Source of the DNA: Marchantia polymorpha subsp. ruderalis
Taxonomy: Eukaryota > Streptophyta > Marchantiopsida > Marchantiales > Marchantiaceae
DNA: 64,000 nt
Assembly (NCBI GenBank): GCA_037833965.1
Contig: AP031351.1
Location: 15,016,501 to 15,080,500 of the forward strand
Direction of reading: 5' to 3'
A program made the position numbers and the translations under genes. Below are positions 1-12,142 of the stretch, piece after piece (the stretch's first letter is position 1; each line of letters starts with the position of its first letter). The notes under the pieces were generated by a model that saw only the letters and a list, made by a program, of their open reading frames with translations, had not been told where the DNA came from and did not search any database.

Positions 1-563
1 TCAAGGCATTTTAAACATTTCAATTTATCGTCTTCCAGGTCCCCTTGCCCTGTTGAGTTGGTAAAATACGCCTATAGTCTGTCCATCACTGTCTCTCACA
101 ATTTTTGAGCGCGAAAAAGTTTCACCTTTTAACCTTAGGAAATTCAAGCATAATACTAGCTAACAGGCGCGGCTTCCTCCTTTCTCTATGGAACCAGACA
201 AGACGCCCATCAGCATTGCACTCTCTGAGAGAGTCGTCATGGTATCAACGCAGGTTTTACTCATAAAAACTATCCACTATGAATGCTTTAGAAAAGAGCC
301 ACCCGAGAATAGAAGGTCGGAGCTGGTACGTTTGGCATTTCCAACCAACAATGCTAATAGAAACAGTGGCGGAAATTTCTCTTCGTGTTCTTTTCTCATG
401 ACCAAATTCCACGGATGGTCATTGCACGACAACCGACATCCGATGATTAAATCATATTGAAGTAAGGGTTCCAGTATATCACAAATTATCGATACGCAGA
501 ACCGTTGCTACATTTTGCACTTTACAGCAGCTGGGATAGCTTAACACACCTGTGTTGTTTCAG

Positions 564-2213
564 GCGTAGACATACGCTCAACAAAGGTGTGCGATGGCGA
601 TTTGCCCCACATTTTAAAAGGAGTTAGGGGTATTGATACACCTGCCAAGTACAAGTGTTCTTTGGACTACTACTGGACCTCCGTTTTTAAGGTACTTCTC
701 ACCTTTCCAGGGTTCCATTTAGGGCAGGCATCGTGATTTTTGTGTAATGATAATTTTGCGGTATGAGGCTCAGCAGTGCCTACACCACTTCTGCATTGCG
801 CTTTACGTTGTTGGGAGCACGTGATTTACCTGAGGGCTAAGTGATGTTGTTATCGTTGGACTTGTAGTTATAGACGCTTATTGAAGATATCAACACATTT
901 TTAAGCTCGCCTTGTTTAAAGTAAAAGCTCCTCCCTGTCAGTATCGATCATAATCAGCAGATGTAACTTTCTGACTCTAACATAGTGGCGTTTTCTGCGG
1001 AGAGATAACTACATCACCGATAGAATTGTGTGTGTTCATGAGCGCCGAAGTTGTAGGAATTAAGTGGTGATATGGAGATGGATACATTTACTCCCTCCAG
1101 TTGCTGCGCAGTTGCTAGTGTTTTCATGATCACTGCAGTTCGGTAATAGATAGAATTGGACATTCGAACACTGACATTTGTTGTTAACACTAGTAACCTA
1201 TCTGTTGTATTTATTATAATTGTACGTGGTTTCTTACGTAAGGTCGAGTTCACACCACATGCCTCTCAATCGGCTGTACAAGCAGGTGCCGAAGCACCTA
1301 GAGAAGCGCTTCCTTTGAAGTGCAGGCCATCTTTTGGTGTTGCTTGGAGGACCAAGGAGACTTATGAGGCAGGAAATAAAATCTCTACCTTCCAGTATTA
1401 TTTAGTCGTTTCTGCTTAATTAGGAGGGTTACTGTAAGTTTGGATTAATGCTTGTCATAATGAAATACAAAAGCTGCAGAAATAGGTTCGTAACCTCACA
1501 ACAGTTCCCTTGGTTTAGATAATCTCTAAGAAATTGACCTTGAAAGGCTGAACATGTGCATGCAGGTTAATCGCACATACCCTTGCAAGTATAGTCCCAC
1601 AGACCTGAAAACAGTGGAAATTGCTGAACACACGACGGAAGATTGTAGTATTCAACAGCCCTCGAACTTTGAATCTCTGAAACAACTATGGATTTTGTAA
1701 GTAAATAACCTTACGTCGCTGTTGTTGACCATCGCACACATTAGCTGTTCCCGCAAACCTTCAGTCGTAACTTTGTTGCTTGATGAGGAGTGAGGATGGA
1801 TCACGTCGAGTTCAAATGTCCTCTTAAAGCGCCAAGTTAAATGTTTGTTTCGGTTTCTTTATCTATTTTTGTGTAGGTTGTTCCATTCAGAAAATGCCGT
1901 CTTTTCTCGCTCCAGTAAGACAACATTGCTCTTCACCAAAGTTGCAGCTTCCGTCGGGTTGGGCACTTTCTACTCGATCATTGTTATATATTTCACCTAT
2001 TTTATCAGAAGAACAACTAGTCATTTTTATTCTTATTCCAAACGAGGTGAGTCGTCGGATCTTGATGCGGCCTTTTTTGAGGCAAGGCTGCAACTCGTCA
2101 TTCTATTTACAGCGTCATTATTCTGCCTTATCTTTCTGAGCAATCATTACATTGATGATGATGTGGATATTGCACTCCTGTTTGGAGCACTATATCGGAA
2201 GTTTGGCTTTTAA
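564..2213 (+). CDS. Unrecognised plant membrane protein, 5' incomplete, about four exons seen
   Basis: I do not recognise the family by name. A frame-consistent exon chain is visible: 564-691, 1243-1368, 1566-1696 and 1877-2213. Exon 1 follows a good TTTCAG acceptor and needs one base of its first codon from an unseen upstream exon. It encodes a CDGDLPHILKG segment followed by SLDYYW. Exon 2 encodes EAPREALPLKCRPSFGVAW, and exon 3 encodes NRTYPCKYSP and ends at a GTAAGT donor in phase 2, which exon 4 closes correctly. Exon 4 carries one hydrophobic helix (VGLGTFYSIIVIYFTYF) and basic residues, then either reads on to the stop at 2213 or splices at the GTGAGT near 2058. The exon 2 donor is unclear (a GC dinucleotide at 1369, or a weak GT further on). 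The long cysteine-bearing region before the helix could be lumenal or cytosolic. Coding nature is likely; the ends are unsure. Confidence 0.45.
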
Positions 2214-5200
2214 AATTTGTGCCCAGGCTGAAAGATTGCCCTTGCAGATTGATGCTACTGATGAGGTCTTAACACGGTAGTCACAAACCCAGTGATGCCT
2301 CTAATGAAGCGATCTTTGATCTTATTTGAATAATGCCATAGGGCCTGCACTTCCTTCGTTTAAGTGTCTTTGATATAAAGAACTGATACATCTTGAAGTT
2401 AGAGAAACTCATTCTTGAATAGACTTGGGCAATCTCACAACTATCGAAGTTCGAGGTTTTTGTATGAGTATGAATCATGTTCCTGTCCTCTCTGTCAGCT
2501 TAACAGAATTTGCTGGGCTAGATTCGTGCAATCATTTCTGTACCTTTTTGGCTCGTGTGACGGCTCTGCGAGCTTGCAAAGAGGTTTAGTGGTAGTAGTA
2601 GAGTGATCTCATACAAGGAGACTATGAAGGACGGAGATGTGTGAGGGTAGCTGGAGTAATTATCGGGCCTACGTTGGTGACAGGGATTTGTAACTGCAGT
2701 GTTGCAAATCGATCGTTGATCTCCTTGAACAGGCCAGGTCTCTGCTTTTGTTTCCAAGTTGTTTCTGTCTTCCTCTCTATAATTATTGGTAAATATCTTC
2801 AAACGCTTGCGATGTACTGGCTTTACCGATGCGGAGCTGCGATCGGAGCCACTTATCTTTACCTTAAAACTCTTTACCAAAATCACTCACAACGACGTTT
2901 TTCTTAGCTACTATTGCACATTCCTTTCTGTGGACAGTTGCATAAAAGCTTGTACAATTTTTTAACATATTCACTTGCAACGATGTACTTCATTTGTAGC
3001 TCGAACCCAACTAACAAAAAGAAAGTGTCAAAATGCTTGCAATGGAAGCTTTATCGAGTTTGACATTGACGTGCTTGACAGCTTCCGTGTCCTTTCAAGG
3101 TGTTCTTAGAGTTAGTGGATCATGCACGATATTTTCAAGAGTGAGCTATCAAACTGAGTGGATAAAAACTATGGCTCAACCCCAATTTACATTTAGTAAG
3201 CTTATGAGTTACATGTACAGTAATCGCAAGAAGAGACACTTCTGAGAGTTAAGCGCCAGTCTATGCATTTAAGTGATTTGCATGCAACAGATTTACACGA
3301 CATTGAACTCCCCGAGCTCTTTCGTCATGTTATTGTGCTCTTTTCGTACAAATAGCGTCAGATGGCTTTCTCCTTCCTTTTTATCACGCCCCTGGCTTAT
3401 AAAATAATGAAAGCCAGATGAAGCAATGTCGTTCTGCCGGGCCTTCTTTTCTCCATCAGTTTCCTCCTGCGGGTATGCTGCCAGACATGTACAACTCGGC
3501 GTGACCGCCCTTGTTTCCACTCATTCGAAACTATCGGGACTTGGTGGAATCACTGGAATTAAATTCGAAGATTGAATCTGCATACTTGCCTGGTATTTCA
3601 ATCCTTGTTTCTAAAAGGATCCGATCCAGTCAGGTCCATTGCGAACGACTCATAACTAAAACGTATAGTCAACTGGTCCGAGCGCACAATTCTATCCCGC
3701 TTCAAAGGGGCCTGTTGTCGACAGGCCCTCGACTTACCCGTTTTCAGCTGAGGGTGATTTGGATACATACAAGCAAACTATTGATCTTGACAATTCACTC
3801 CTGACTAGGTTCTGTACATTAATTATCCTTTCCTTCATGATTTTTGTCATGGTAAAAGGTCCTGAATTTATGTTCATTTTTGCTGGTACATTTGTGCTGT
3901 TTCCAGAGGTGGCGGGGGGAAATGCTTGAGATATAAGTTCAGCTTTGCAATCATCTACATTCCTCCTGTATTGCTATTGTAACATCCTTTACGCAGTCAT
4001 ATTAAGGTTTAACTGCGGCATTGGCATCAAGTGTTTAGCACACCAACTGGACTCGACGACGCCAGAAGAAGACCAGGTACAGTAGTTGTCAAAATCCAGT
4101 GACGAAAGTCCCAAACGAAATTGAGAGTAGTGTCTAATCCAACTCCTCCTAACTTCACATGAAGTCTATCTCCTGCATTTTCCAAAAAAAGCTTCCAAAA
4201 CAGCATGCTTTATAAGTGAAAACAAGTAACCCAAAGATAGGTCATTTCAGGTGGAGGCTACATGTGCGGGTTTAAATTGTCAATGTTCAGTTGTATGCTC
4301 CACTCTTCCTGAGGAGTTCGTGTGTGTATCTGTGCCGCCAAGGAAAGCCATAATGATCGTACTTAGGGCATACAGGAGTGGGAACATAGATTCGACTGTG
4401 AGAAGTTGGTCTGACTCAGTTCTCACACAAGACAAATTTGATCTCAAATCTAGAGTGAAATGAGATATTAAATAAAAGCGGTATATTGGACAGTCTGTTG
4501 CGCTTTGCGCCTTCGGCCCTAAATTTTCATATTTTTTTGTGGCGTGAAATTGCTAAATGAATTAAGGGTTATGTCCAACAATTTTCCTGGAACTTGGAAT
4601 CCATCTGCTGCGGATGAGATGCAAGCCAGTGGTTGGAGCACGTAGTACCATCTGTGGAGACATATCGTAAGGATCTTCCCATGAACGTGGTCATAGCGCA
4701 CCTCAATGTAACAGTGAGTAAAATAAACTTCAACACTTCTGGCATTATGGGATGAAATAATAATGAAATCTTAAAAAATGCAACAAAACCTCATATTATC
4801 CAACTTCATTTTAGTACTACGAAACGAAATCCGGAGTGAATGCTGCATGCAGACCCGAGTCCCTTGTAGATACACGTAGAGGAACTTTATGTATACCTGG
4901 TCATGGCTACAGCATGTACCACGAGGGAGTTTAGGCTTCTGTCCTGGCCTTTGGAGAGCCATTCAGACGTGGTTCTTTTGGCTTCTTATGTCTTGGCCTT
5001 ACAGTCATTTTTGCCATTTTCACCCACTAGTCGACCCAGTCTAGCGTTAATTAGCACAAGGGAGAGATTCAAGGTTCTAGGAAATTCGTTGGAACTTTCG
5101 TGTGCCTTTCTTTGTCCAGCTAGATCGAGAAAGGCACAAGTCAGGACGAAGCGGAGCCTGCCGCCAATATTTACACTGCCCAAGGTTCAGGTCTTGGAAC

Positions 5201-5450
5201 AAAACTGCTTGTGCTGAACGTTCTTGTTGGACAGGTCAACAAAATATCCCAAATATATATTTATTTTACACGATAGGGATATGTCGTAGTTTGCTTGGCA
5301 AAAAAACCAAGGGCTCGAGGGTTGAGTGAAAGAATTGTCTACAACAAGTGAGTAATGCGCGTTGTGAATGGTCCTCTCCATGTAAGTAGACTAGCATGAA
5401 TGTTCGGGTTGATTGATTGAGGTAGTATGAGAGTAGATTCGAAAGATAGG
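2214..5450. other. Region without a supportable gene
   Basis: Only short open frames occur here, most of them starting at non-ATG codons, with no recognisable domain and no consistent exon chain. A few short palindromes are present, for example around 3707-3730 (GGGGCCTG with CAGGCCCT) and 5457-5482 (AGTTCTAGTAC against GTACTAGAACT). Part of the left end may be 3' untranslated sequence or further exons of the membrane-protein gene ending near 2213. Base composition is mixed, unlike the AT-rich block that follows. Confidence 0.4.
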
Positions 5451-6815
5451 AGAAGTTCTAGTACCCTAGTACTAGAACTAGGTTTCAGTTGACCGTTAAT
5501 ATACCACTCTCTTTATGTTGTAAATTTTGATTCAACTCAAATCTAAACATAATTTCATGAATAATCATGACAAACAGAAAATGATCAGTTTCTTGTATGA
5601 TTTCCAATTAAATAAATATGTCAAAGGCAACACATGATTCATGCGTTTTTATCTTCTTGAAAGAAGTAGGTATGAATGTGAATAAAATACACAATTATCA
5701 AGATTGAAGCATGATATGCATAACACATTGTAACCCCATAGAGCGTAGTTTGAATCTGACTAACAAATTTGACGACAACAAATCACGTGAAGAATCACTT
5801 AATTTCTTATTGTCAATTTTATTTGTGGATGCATCACTTTTTGTGTTTTATCCAACATTTTTTCCAATAAATGTATCTACCTCCGTAGAGTTATGATCTT
5901 GTAATTCTTCTGAACGAGGAGAGACATTGGGAGTAGGCAAAATATCTAAAAATTGATGAATAACTTTCACTCTAGAAATGATTGGATGTGAATGCAAAGT
6001 GTATTCATCAAAACTTATCAAACTCTTTTATCTATAATTAAATCAGATAATCAAGATAATGCCATGTGATAATAAAGTAAAGATGGTGTGGGTTATTGGT
6101 TCTTTCGCTTTTCAAATTTTCAACTTGAAAAGTAAAAGACTAGTAGGTATTGTTGCAATCTAATCGACAAAACTTTCTCAAACTATCTTCAAGCTAAGTC
6201 CATCGTGGGGTAATGTTGAGCTTCTGAGTTAATCTACTTTTAGACATTAGCTTTACTGTAATTGTATTTAGTGTCAAAGTTTGATAAGAGAACTAAGCTA
6301 ATTCAATACTATCATGCAAATTTGAAGATGATATCTTTGATCCCAATAAACGTCAAATGTTACATCCAGCTAAATGATTCAATCTGATTCACGGCTAATG
6401 GTAGATCCAACGATAGAACTCAATCTTAATTCACACGAAATGAAAACCTGTGATGATTGAATTGGTGGAAAATTGTTGGATTTGCTTTCGAGAAGACATA
6501 AATCTATAGAATGTGTAATTTTCCATGATTAATTAGCTACATTTTTGTAGCTATTCTTGAGTTTCCAGCAGTAGTAATTGGATGTCAAAATCTTCATATG
6601 TAATTTTCGGAAAGCGATTGTGTTCATCTAGAAATAGATAAATAATCAAAACAGAATAGATAAAAATCTGTTCCAATCCGATTCTAGTTTTAATGTGTCA
6701 GGTTTATAAGTCTAATGGAATGGTAAATAGATCAAGCCCGTGGTACCCAAAGTGTCAAAAGGTTGAAAAGCACAATACAAACAACTCCAACCTAGGAGAG
6801 AAAGAAAAGAACCTC
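5451..6815. other. AT-rich flank of the LINE fragment
   Basis: AT-rich sequence lies immediately downstream of the LINE reading frame on the minus strand. It has no coding potential that I can support. The part next to the element (about 6,670-6,815) is C+T-rich on the minus strand, as LINE 3' untranslated regions often are. Boundary, poly(A) tail and target-site duplication could not be located. Confidence 0.4.
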
Positions 6816-7945
6816 CTAGCTAGTGCCCAAAGCACTAGAACAAAAACTAATAACATCTCTAATGTAACAACCTAAATCATAATGCTCAGGCTGAAGCAAA
6901 AAATAGAAATTCTCAACAATTTTATGACCCACTCTAATATCAATATATCTAGTACAAGTAAGAAACACATGCTCTTCATACTCAACATTTCTCCCATCAC
7001 ATAGTCTACAAATCTGTTCAATCCTATCAATATTCGACCAACAACCTTCCTCGACTCCAAACCTATGAGATACTGTTCTATGTCTGGCAATAATATGAAG
7101 TAAAGATGTAGAGATCTCAACAACAAGGTATCCTTGCTCACAATAAATAAGCATATGATTCACATGAAGTTGATAAAAATGCATTTTGGTGCCTCGTCGG
7201 CTCCAAATGATGTTGAGAAATTCTTCTTTAATACGCTTGCGAAGGGCCATATGTTGCAGATCCCAATCAAGTTCTATCACATTTCACCTCAAAGACCAAG
7301 TTATCACATTTGCAAACCATCCCTTGGAACATGTGGCACGCAAAGCATGAAGAGGAAGTCGAGAAGCATCAAGAGATCTCACCCTTCTAATATAAGTGAT
7401 TTTCAAGTAGAGAACTTCAGCCTCGAAAGGTAGATAACCTGTTTCCGCAAGAAGAATAATATAAGGAGTTTGGCTCCTTACACCTACTTCTTTTTGTAAG
7501 AAGATCTTTTGCACCCTCTCCAAACTAACCCAACTTGTCTTCTTATTCCCAATACCCCACACTTGTGTCCCATATAAAACCGGCAACACTAAACTCCTAA
7601 ATAAAATTTTCCTAAAACTCCAAGACAGTAGATGAGCTCTTCTATATCGGTTTAACAATGAATATAGAGCTTTGTAACCAATTTCTACTCTCTTTTGCAC
7701 ACAAAATGTCCAATTATAATTTTGAGAAAAATCAATGCCTAAATATGTGTAAATTTTCACTTGTTTCAATTCTAATCATTTATAAAAGAGAGAGAATTTG
7801 GTTCTAGTGTACAAAAGAATGAACTTTGATTTTTCCATATTTATCTCCATCTGATTTTGAATACAAAAGTTAAGCAAAATATCAAAATGTTATGTAAACT
7901 AATTGCATCACGTGCTAATAATATGATATCATCTTAAATAATTCA
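6816..7945 (-). mobile_element. LINE (non-LTR retrotransposon) 3' fragment, decayed
   Basis: On the minus strand the remains of a LINE ORF2 can be read. Near 7935-7880 there is a reverse-transcriptase palm remnant (DDIILLA, the YADD box). Next comes a segment ending MEKSKFILLYTRTK (about 7850-7800), then a thumb and connection region with TYLGIDFSQNYNW and LVLPVLYGTQVWG (about 7760-7540). The C-terminal zinc-binding motif ICRLCDGRN...HVFLTC lies at about 7020-6955. The reading frame shifts once after the palm and holds in-frame stops, for example TGA at 7284-7286 and near 7788, so it is inactive. The first two thirds of a normal element, including the endonuclease, are not visible, which is the usual 5' truncation. 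AT-rich sequence at 5.5-6.8 kb could include its 3' untranslated tail. Clade within LINEs not determined. Confidence 0.75.
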
Positions 7946-9352
7946 AATGGATTCTAGATACATACACTAATATCCACTCACTAGATTTTACTTTCTATTT
8001 TCAATTTCGAGAAACTCCTTGCTTATTTCATGAGCCAAAGTGTGACTTTTGGAACTTCTTACTTTATTATTTCCAATTTACCCAATATGTCGTTACTCTT
8101 CAATTGTCTGACTATGGCCTGTCCTTCAATCAGGTAAGGATCGACTGTACTTAGAACCAGCTAAGCTGCACCGATTCAGAGTATGAATCATGTAAAGTAC
8201 AAGTGGTAAGATCTAATACATCAGATCTCGATAGACGTAAGATGTGGTTCCGTATAATGTCCCCTATCTTATCTATTATCGTTCATTTACTCTTATACTC
8301 TGACAGTCTGACGCATCCGAATTCCAGCATTCGTATCATCCTCAGCCTACGATCATTCGGACATTTAATTGCCTCCACTCGCACATCTGGGAGTGTTTTG
8401 GTACTGTCCACTTCCAGTAGTCTTGTGTCATGCGGGTTCACGTCCCTTCATGCGGAAAGATAATCCATCCCGGAGTTAGTATACGAAACACGAGAACAAA
8501 GCTCCCGTTCAGGGCTGGCAGAAATTGCCGAGGCACATCCGATCTCGTCTGATATCGATGAATCTTGGGTCTAATTTGGAAGCAGCCTCCTCAACAGGGG
8601 GGACGGTGCGAGACATACCGGGAATCAAACCGCAGGGCTTCCAGTTGGGAACCTGATTTGAGTGTCGAACGTTTATTCAATAGTGTCTCATGGAGGTCTA
8701 AATACCTCGTGTGAGGGTGGACGACAATGCACACCAAAATCCAGTACTAACTTGGCTAATCTCCACCCTACACAAATCGACGAGTGACCGTCACATCTAG
8801 AACAAAACAAACGAGCGTACATTACTAAGAAACGACAAAACCATGTCATATTTACCACAGATAGTCTAGTCTATAACAAAACTGCTAGTCTAGTTTAAGG
8901 AGCCTGCTTACAAAAGCTGAGATACGCCTCTTCTTTCACACTACATGTTTGTTTGAAGGCTGTGAAGACATAAGCCTGTACATCGAGGCATGACCCTCGT
9001 TTGTCCTAAAAGGGACCCATGAAGAGACACGAATCATATTCACTCTGGACATTAGACCATGTTGATCGAACTGAGTCCCAAGCATAAAAACCGAGCGCAG
9101 GTTACAATTTGGGTGGGGTTCCCGAATTAGATGAGATCGAACTTAAATTATATGGCATAGGAACTCCACTTTACTTTCCAAGAGAAATCTTTGCGACTCG
9201 GGTGTCAAAAAGTTCCGCCTCAGCAGACCTAATCTAACATCTTCTGCGGAGAGTGGTATGTACACAATGGTGCAAGGTTAATGACAGAAAGTTAACAATC
9301 CGGCCGCAGTACAGACTTGTATGGGACAGAAGTGAGTCTTGTACGTGTGATC
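7946..9352. other. Intergenic region between LINE remnant and DWF1
   Basis: No supportable gene. Sequence is AT-rich up to about 8,050 and then of ordinary composition. Around 8,520-8,660 there is a short stretch that recalls small-RNA genes. The minus strand contains GGTTTGATTCC, close to a pol III B box, and the plus strand contains CCGATCTCGTCTGATATCG, which is like part of animal 5S rRNA. Neither is followed by a full RNA gene. The end next to 9,352 probably includes the DWF1 3' untranslated region. Confidence 0.35.
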
Positions 9353-12142
9353 TTATAGATTCTTCTCCTTCTTCGTTGCCTGCGGCGTCTTCTTGGTGTT
9401 GGAAATTTTGTAGTACAAGGGCATAAATGCTCCTTCTGCTCCATATCTGCAAGTCAAAGAGAGATTTTGTTCAATAGGAGGGCATTATTGACACTACTTA
9501 CACAACAGAAAGAGACAGGCACTACCAGTACTTGGAGTTGATGGTGAGCGACGTACTTTCTTCGCATTGCAGTGTACAAAGTGGGATCAAACATTTTCCA
9601 AAATTCCTCTTCTGTCTGTTCGACAACAGCATACAAACACTGGTAAGAGTTGTTGTCTCTAAGCCACTTCTCCATGCTCTTGGTAGCCTCCACACCGTCC
9701 CAAACCTCCTCTCGCAAAACTGGCCCGGGAACCCCCCAAACTCCGACATCTGTCCACATTTGTGCGTAATCTGTGTCACCCGGCTTCTTGTTCTTAGCGT
9801 ACCCTTTCTCAGCATCGAGCATAGTGCCACACTCCATTTTGAACAATCGATGGGGACAGAGCCACACGGGGTAGGTCTGCAAGATAACAATGCCAGTTCA
9901 GTTTCTGCGCACATCCATTTCGATGGCAAGTACCTGATAATACACAGGACTAATCTTTGAAACTGCACGGGCGGAACTTGGTTACGAAATATATTCCTCT
10001 GTCATCGGCCTTTGTAAGACGTCGTACCTCAAAGGCGTCATGGCAAAATTCGAGAGATTCTGCGACCTTGTGCTGTGGGACCAACAAGTCCTGGCAAGCA
10101 TGGCGCTGAATATAGTACTTGCGGATAGCATCGTTTTGTGTGTACTTGAGAATGCTCACCTGATCGAGACCGAGATCAACAAGAGGAAAACAAAGGGATA
10201 GTTGTCAGGCAGACAGGCGAACGCGTATATACATGACGTTGAATCATAGGCTTGAGTCTTCACCGCTAGCACTTCAGAATGGACCGAATTGTGAAATTTA
10301 TGGATCGTCTACTGCAGAGATTGATATCGCGACTCCAGTTCTTACCTTAGGAGGCATCAACCATCCAAGAAAAAGGCGGAACAGTGGGTGGTTACCGAAG
10401 GGAACAATGAGACCACCTTCCCAGTACAGAGAGCGAGTGTGGCGATGGTAGTATTGTCGGATTGGGACGTATTCCACAAACTCGCCTGTTTCCAAGGCTT
10501 TCTCACAGTGAATGTGGAACCAAGGTTTGAACCACCACCCGAGAGCGTTGATCTTGTTGCCCTTGTTGTGAGCCTCAGCGTAGCTAGCATAACGACCGGT
10601 GGTGATCACGGCTGTTTTTTCCGAATAGACGATACCCTCCACGAAGTCCGGCACCTGCAATCACGGAAACATTTCTCTGGCATCAGCCACGACTAATTAA
10701 TCCTGCTTCCTGCCATCCCTGAGTACACAAGAAGATGTTACGAGCATTCAGCGAGCCGATCCCGGATAACTCCCGACTCGAACGACTCGGAATGGGTAAC
10801 TCTGTCGCTGCGCGAACATGAAACACCGCTTACAGAACTACACGGTCCGACAACAGCGTCGACTGTTCGATCGTCGCAGGATTCAGAGAAAACTTGAATG
10901 TATACTGGGAGTGGATGGCGGTGGGAACGGCCAACCAAAAAGCTGCCCGGCCATCAGGATCGTTTTCTAGTATCTAACTGATAGTCCCCGATTTCAGCAT
11001 TTACTTCAACTCCTTGTTCGCAATCTCTGGAGCCTTTCTCAAAATGTCTTACTTTCGTCACACTGAGTGCAATCTTCACAGATGACTAGTGTTGGTCGAT
11101 TCTTCACAACCCTCGATGCATGGAATCCGCGCAGCATTCCGGGCGGACGCAATTGAAATTCAAATTCAAGAGCAAATTCAGTTGCTGAGAATCTTGACAA
11201 TCCTGCCATCACTAAGCCTTTAAGAGGGACTGAGATGCTGAAGCGCGGCTACATGACTCCTCCTGTCATTCTTGCAGCCTTTCTTTGGGCGTGGATGATG
11301 CATGGAAGTGTTAGACCCACCTTCTCTGGATTGTCCTGGTCAAGATCGCGAGGACAGAAAAGGTCGGTGTAGACCTGGGCAATTTTCTTCAAGTCTCCAT
11401 GCACAGGTGTGTACGTGACGCGCATATACTCCTTCACGGGAATCAAACGGAACTCAACTCCAACCAGGAGCCCAAGAGATCCATGAGACCATGGAATGGC
11501 TTTAAACAGATCGGAGTGCTCGTTGTCGGCAGTGCATCTGACCAAAGTTCCATCACCCAGCACAATTTCGAAAGCAGTGCAAGTCTCGGCGAACAAGCCG
11601 TAAATGTGACTGCTTCCCTCAATGCCGTAGCCATTGATGACACCTCCGACGGTGAGATCATCAAGCTCGGGAAGAACCGCGGGTGCAAGACCGAGTTTCA
11701 GAGTAGCATGGCTCACTTGAGACATGCACACCATAGGCTCGACTTTCATGAGCTTTTTCTCTTTGTCAATCCAGACGATGGTCGAGAGGTGCCCGAGCTC
11801 GACCTCGAACCTGGTTGATCTTTTGTGTTCGCTGTTTCTCAAAGCCACTCCCAACCACGGGGGTCGTGCAGTGCAGATGAGCCCGTCGGTGGCGGCCTTC
11901 CTCTCACGGATTCTCTTCTGCACCTTCTTGATGGCTTCGGCGTGAGTCTCATCGTTCGAAGGGCCATGGAGAAAGCGATGTATTGTGAGCTGCCAGGCCT
12001 TGTACTGATAGAACATGAACGACAGCGGCAGCACCACGGGCACCACGACAATCCATCTGAATTGGACAATGAAATCAGCAAAAGAAGCAGGTCTCTTCTC
12101 CCGCTTCCGCTGGGCCATCGTCGTGCTTTCGGCTGATGACAT
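9353..12142 (-). CDS. DWF1: Delta(24)-sterol reductase DWF1/DIMINUTO
   Basis: FAD-dependent sterol side-chain reductase of the endoplasmic reticulum that isomerises and reduces the Delta24(28) bond (24-methylenecholesterol to campesterol) on the way to membrane sterols; in vascular plants this also feeds brassinosteroids. Exons on the minus strand are 12142-11321, 10654-10346, 10159-10028, 9876-9557 and 9446-9353. All have GT-AG borders and close in frame to 558 residues, against 561 in Arabidopsis. One membrane anchor lies at about residues 30-48 after a basic KRKREKR-like start. The FAD-binding (PCMH) domain contains the invariant DDLTVGG (161-167) and GYGIEGSSHIYG (171-182). Later exons keep FVEYVPIRQYYHRHTR, YWEG, GWLMPPK, YPVWLCPHRLFK and DVGVWGVPG. 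The ATG at 12142 gives the normal start; the frame is open upstream but without an ATG. The C-terminal tail is lysine-rich and short. The family assignment is firm. Confidence 0.95.
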
